The notes beneath the pieces are model-generated. The model saw nothing but the letters and a program-made list of their open reading frames with translations. It searched no databases and was not told where the DNA came from. A DNA stretch of 34,802 nt from Streptomyces sp. UNOB3_S3 (lineage in GTDB: Bacteria > Actinomycetota > Actinomycetes > Streptomycetales > Streptomycetaceae): positions 1 to 34,802 of the forward strand of contig NZ_JAILXP010000024.1 of the NCBI RefSeq assembly GCF_020740895.1, in the 5' to 3' direction. Shown here piece by piece: positions 31,631 through 34,802 of this stretch (its first letter is position 1; the number at the start of each line of letters is the position of its first letter). Position numbers and translations under genes: made by a program.

Positions 31631-32362
31631 TCAGTGGGAGTGACCGTCCTTGTGTGGCTGCTCCTGCTTGGCGGGAGCCGGTGGAGCTGATGGCCTTCCG
31701 GAGGTCGGCGCCGCAGGGGCTTCTTCCTCGCAGTGCTCGTTCTTGTCCGCGGGCTCTTCGGCGCCGTGGCTGTGACCGCCGCTACCCGCCGGCCGCTCGG
31801 TGATGATGTCGGCGGCCAGCTCGCGAAGTCCGGCGAAGGTGATGAGCGCGGCGACGAGGACTCCCAGCCCGAAGACGCTGAAGATCCGGCGCCAGGGCTT
31901 TTCCGCCTCCTTGAGGACGTAAGCGACGAAGGACACCGCCATGCCCATGGGGACCAGCATGGCCGCGCGGTCCGGGAAGTCGTCGAAGTGCTGGAGGCCG
32001 CCGCTGAGCATGCCGATGCCGAAGGAGAGCATCAGCGAGGCGCCGATGACCAGGAGCATGCGCGGCAGGGGCGGGCGTTCGCGCTTGAGGACGAACTCGT
32101 TGAGGACGGTCGCGGCGAGGAAGACCAGGACGCCGTAGCCGGCGATCCGGGTGTAGCGGGCCGGGTCGAGCGGGTAGTGCACCACGGCGCCGCTGATGAG
32201 TCCCGCGCCGACGAAGTATCCGACGTAGCCGAGGTAGCGCCCGGGGAGAGAACCTTCTCGGGCATGGTGGGCGCGTGCCCGGCGGGCGGCGGCGCGGCCG
32301 GGTGCCGGGGCGGGGAGTGGCTCTGCGAGGCGGGGACGTTCGGCGAGGTGGTGCTGGGACAA
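31631..32362 (-). CDS. Membrane protein with His-rich C-terminal tail
   Basis: A 243-residue protein with about five membrane helices (YLGYVGYFVGAGLISGAVV, YGVLVFLAATVLNEFVL, MLLVIGASLMLSFGIGML, AMLVPMGMAVSFVAYVL, VFGLGVLVAALITFAGL). Its polar tail is rich in His and acidic residues (GGHSHGAEEP, NEHCEEE, HKDGHSH). Such tails usually bind Ni, Co, Zn or Cu. I do not recognise a named family. The start is uncertain: the longest frame begins with TTG at 32362 (MSQHHLAER) and no better start is seen before the first helix. It lies convergent to the fragments downstream of the nickel/cobalt permease, so a metal role is a reasonable guess. Confidence 0.65.
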   Translation of the reverse strand: MSQHHLAERPRLAEPLPAPAPGRAAARRARAHHAREGSLPGRYLGYVGYFVGAGLISGAVVHYPLDPARYTRIAGYGVLVFLAATVLNEFVLKRERPPLPRMLLVIGASLMLSFGIGMLSGGLQHFDDFPDRAAMLVPMGMAVSFVAYVLKEAEKPWRRIFSVFGLGVLVAALITFAGLRELAADIITERPAGSGGHSHGAEEPADKNEHCEEEAPAAPTSGRPSAPPAPAKQEQPHKDGHSH

Positions 32363-32428
32363 CGGGTGCGCCTTTCGGGCAGGGAAGGGGTGGGTGGGGA
32401 AGAGAGCGGAGGAGCCGCGGATCTGGAT

Positions 32429-33658
32429 CTACGAGCCGCCGAGGCGGCGCATGATGAGGCCTACAGCGGGTTTCGGGCCGAACGAGGTGGACTTCCGGGG
32501 CAGCATGACTCCCGCGCGAGCCAGGTCCCGTACGGTGCCTTCGACCATGGCGGGCAGCAGAAGAGCGGTGCCGCTGCCCGGCCGGGCCACGGCCGTGATC
32601 GCCTCGGTGGCGTCGTGGACGTGGTGGACGGCGCCGGGTAGGTCGGGCACTGACCAGGCGTGGGCCAGCAGCAGGTGGTCGGCGACGGCTGCGAGGAGAG
32701 CACGCCACTGCCGGGGTTTGCCGACGAGGGCTTCGTTCAGTGCCTGGGGGTGAGGGGTGGTGATCGTCCAGGCTCGTCCGGCGCCCGTGAGCACCAGTTC
32801 GCCCGGCCCCGGCGGGCGCGGCCCCTCCGGCAGCGGACGCACACGCGCGACATCGGATGCGGCCACGGATGCCTTTTCCGGTTCGAGGCCGGGTATCACC
32901 CGATGGATCGCGGTGAGTCGCAAGGGGGCAGCGGAGGAATCCACCAGCAGGGCCAAGGCGCTGCGCCAGGGGTTCGGGCCCGGTCCGTCGTGCCGCTCGC
33001 GGAGGTTCCGGAGAGCGACGTAGCGGTGGTGGCCGTCAGCTAGAAGGGCCGGATGCCGGGTCAGTCCGGCCGCGAGGACAGCTTGTTCCTCCGGTTCGGT
33101 GCAGGCCCGGAGCGTGTGGGTGATGGCGCCGGTCCGGACGACGGCCAGGGCAGGTCGGCGGACGATGCGGTCCATCAGGCGCGCTGCGGCCTGTGTCGTG
33201 GAGTCGCAGGCGAGCAGCAGCGGCTCGGGCTGGGCGCGCAGTGCTGCCATGAGCGCGGCTCGTACGGCGACCACGTGCGGTTCGACGGCCTCGTGCGGGA
33301 GGACCGTGCTCTCGCCGGGGGCGGGAAGGTCCAGCGCCCCGATGACACCGCGCAGGAGCAGCTCGTGGCCCGCGTGCTGCTCGTAGACGTACAAGGTGGG
33401 ACCGGCGTCCCGGACGAGCACGCCACCGCGCAGCCAGCGTTCCATCTCAACTGCTGCTGCCTGGGGGTTCTTGGCATGGAGCAGCCGGGTGATGTGGTGC
33501 GGCCGGGCGAGAAGGGCGCGAACGCGGGCCGGGCCGATGTTGTCGTACGGGGGACACACCACGGTGGAGATGTCTCCGACGCGGTCGGGGTCGTACCGGA
33601 TTCCTCGGAAGGGCCGCAGCTGCGGGACGGCGTGGTGGGGGAGATCGGTGGAGAGCAT
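32429..33658 (-). CDS. DUF1015 family protein
   Basis: A 409-residue cytoplasmic protein of unknown function. The family's hallmarks are clear: the N-terminal RPFRGIRYDPDRVGDISTVVCPPYDNI, a mid YVYEQH, and ADGHHRYVALRNLRER, the conserved DGHHRY motif. DUF1015 proteins are sometimes annotated as ParB/Spo0J-related, without firm support. ATG 33658 is chosen (GAGGAG eleven bases upstream); the open frame upstream is the shadow of the MFS gene. It follows the MFS transporter gene on the same strand after 86 bases and probably shares its transcript. Confidence 0.8.
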   Translation of the reverse strand: MLSTDLPHHAVPQLRPFRGIRYDPDRVGDISTVVCPPYDNIGPARVRALLARPHHITRLLHAKNPQAAAVEMERWLRGGVLVRDAGPTLYVYEQHAGHELLLRGVIGALDLPAPGESTVLPHEAVEPHVVAVRAALMAALRAQPEPLLLACDSTTQAAARLMDRIVRRPALAVVRTGAITHTLRACTEPEEQAVLAAGLTRHPALLADGHHRYVALRNLRERHDGPGPNPWRSALALLVDSSAAPLRLTAIHRVIPGLEPEKASVAASDVARVRPLPEGPRPPGPGELVLTGAGRAWTITTPHPQALNEALVGKPRQWRALLAAVADHLLLAHAWSVPDLPGAVHHVHDATEAITAVARPGSGTALLLPAMVEGTVRDLARAGVMLPRKSTSFGPKPAVGLIMRRLGGS

Positions 33659-33744
33659 GGGTTCGTTGCTCCTCGAAGCGGGCGTGGCCGGTCCGGGGGC
33701 GGGCACCGCGAAGGGGGCCCCGCCCCCGGGTGGGAGTCGGCGGA

Positions 33745-34802
33745 TCAGGCGGTGATGGTGGTTTGCCTGTCGGGCTTGCCGGTCGCGGCCGGCGTCAGGC
33801 GGCCGGTGCGGTACAGGCCGAGGACGGCTAGCGCACAAACGCCTCCGGTGGCGGCGAGGGCCAGCCAGGGGAGTGCCGGGGCGCCGGCGGAGCGGGCCGT
33901 GTCGAGTGCCACGCCGGTGAGGAGGTTGCCGAGGGTGATGCCGATGCCGCAGATGGTGTTGTAGAGGCCGTAGTGCGTGGCCACGTACCGGTTCTCGGCG
34001 AGGGCGACGATCGTGTCCATCTCGAAGGGGTAGGCGAGCATGGTCCCCAGCGCGATGAGGAGTGCCGAGAGGAGCGGCGGCACGATGGCCAGTGCCCAAC
34101 GGCCCGGTCCGTCGGCGGGCACCGGCACCGCGGTGGCCGCCAGGAGCGGCAGGAAGGCGATGCCCAGGGCGGTCAGTCCGGCGACCAGCGATTTTCCGGC
34201 GCCCCAGTGTTTCTTGCACCAGGCGGTCAGCCGGGTCTGTCCCACGATCGTGGCCAGCCCGGAGGCCGCGAACAGCAGCCCGACGCCGACCGTTCCGGCC
34301 TGCTCACTGCCGGCCAGGCGGCGCACTTCCAGCGGGAGCGCGAGGTAGACCTGGAAGGACAGCGCGTACGAGCCGATCATCGCGAGGGAGAACAGCAGGA
34401 ACGGCCGGTTCGACACCACCGTGCGCCACTGGGAGAGCACCGACGTCGCCGGGCTGTCCGCGTCGTGCGACGGCGTACGGGCCGGCAGCGCGCGGATCTG
34501 CACGACCGACAGCACGGTGAAGACGCCGGCCGCGACCAGGCAGGTCAGGCGGAAGCTCACTCCGGTCAGTGCCACGCCGACCAGCGGGCCCAGCAGGATC
34601 CCGGCCTGGTAGAAGACGTTGAACAGGGCGAATGCCTCCACCCGGCGCTCACCGGCGTCATGGGCGAGGTAGGCGCGTACGGCCGGGTTGAACAGGGCTC
34701 CGGCCAGCCCGGTGGCCGCCGACGCGGCCAGCAGCGCGGGCAGCGAGTCGACGATCCCGAGAACCGCGAAGCCGACGATGCGCAGCACGAGCCCGGTGAT
34801 GA
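33745..34802 (-). CDS. MFS transporter, 5' end outside the window
   Basis: At least 352 residues of a major facilitator superfamily exporter; the N-terminus lies beyond the right edge. About ten helices are visible, beginning in TM3-4 (GIVDSLPALLAASAATGLAGALFNPAVRAYLA, the motif-A/C-like region), with a central loop ARTPSHDADSPATSVLSQWR and the second half NRPFLLFSLAMIGSYALSF through GIGITLGNLLTGVALD. The overall look is a drug- or metabolite-efflux carrier. Substrate is unknown. It is upstream of, and probably co-transcribed with, the DUF1015 gene. Confidence 0.88.
   Translation of the reverse strand, partial: ITGLVLRIVGFAVLGIVDSLPALLAASAATGLAGALFNPAVRAYLAHDAGERRVEAFALFNVFYQAGILLGPLVGVALTGVSFRLTCLVAAGVFTVLSVVQIRALPARTPSHDADSPATSVLSQWRTVVSNRPFLLFSLAMIGSYALSFQVYLALPLEVRRLAGSEQAGTVGVGLLFAASGLATIVGQTRLTAWCKKHWGAGKSLVAGLTALGIAFLPLLAATAVPVPADGPGRWALAIVPPLLSALLIALGTMLAYPFEMDTIVALAENRYVATHYGLYNTICGIGITLGNLLTGVALDTARSAGAPALPWLALAATGGVCALAVLGLYRTGRLTPAATGKPDRQTTITA

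Overview
The window is high-GC actinobacterial DNA, almost certainly from Streptomyces or a close relative. Genes are packed with GTGA/ATGA overlaps, many start at GTG, and several proteins belong to families typical of the genus (DUF5955, DUF6126, DUF4865, a ROK glucokinase beside a sugar ABC transporter). The first half has the character of a conserved chromosomal region. From about 17.65 kb onward it becomes an accessory region full of broken genes. All family assignments were made by reading motifs; no search was run.

1-6.4 kb, purine/glyoxylate block: malate synthase (aceB), a MobA/MocA-like nucleotidyltransferase that could serve molybdoenzyme (xanthine dehydrogenase) maturation, a small DUF5955 protein, the IclR-type repressor AllR, allantoinase (allB) and allantoicase (alc). 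Allantoin breakdown gives glyoxylate, which malate synthase condenses with acetyl-CoA. A shared 15-bp sequence lies in the spacer of the aceB promoter and again between allR and allB, so one regulator probably controls both ends.

6.4-12.6 kb, ordinary small units: a streptothricin-acetyltransferase-like GNAT coupled to a TenA-like protein; an XRE-cupin regulator coupled to a 55-aa membrane protein, behind two overlapping palindromes; a secreted RNase Sa-type guanyl ribonuclease; TetR plus DUF4865; a cytochrome P450; a GntR/UTRA regulator preceded by TCCGGA boxes in an 8-bp register. 12.7-17.65 kb: a sugar ABC transporter operon (lipoprotein, permease, single-domain ATPase), a ROK sugar kinase and a membrane-anchored protein.

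17.65-22.7 kb, the most interesting part: a candidate two-component alpha-helical pore-forming toxin locus. It holds a beta-sandwich/H-type-lectin-like protein, two long helical proteins of HBL/NHE/ClyA character (the second with a central glycine-rich hydrophobic hairpin), and a convergent ricin-B/FG-GAP lectin. None has a signal peptide. Two of the genes carry the rare TTA leucine codon, which points to bldA-dependent, developmental expression.

22.8-31.6 kb, a graveyard of IS110-type scars and gene fragments (PcaD-like, XPB-N-like, flavoprotein, carbonic-anhydrase-like, L,D-transpeptidase and TetR pieces). Apparently intact accessory cargo sits among them: an XRE-ImmA metalloprotease regulator coupled to a tRNA-guanine-transglycosylase-like zinc protein, an uncharacterised 205-aa protein facing them, a VapBC pair and a NiCoT nickel/cobalt permease. 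31.6-34.8 kb: a His-tailed membrane protein, a DUF1015 protein and an MFS transporter that runs off the right edge.
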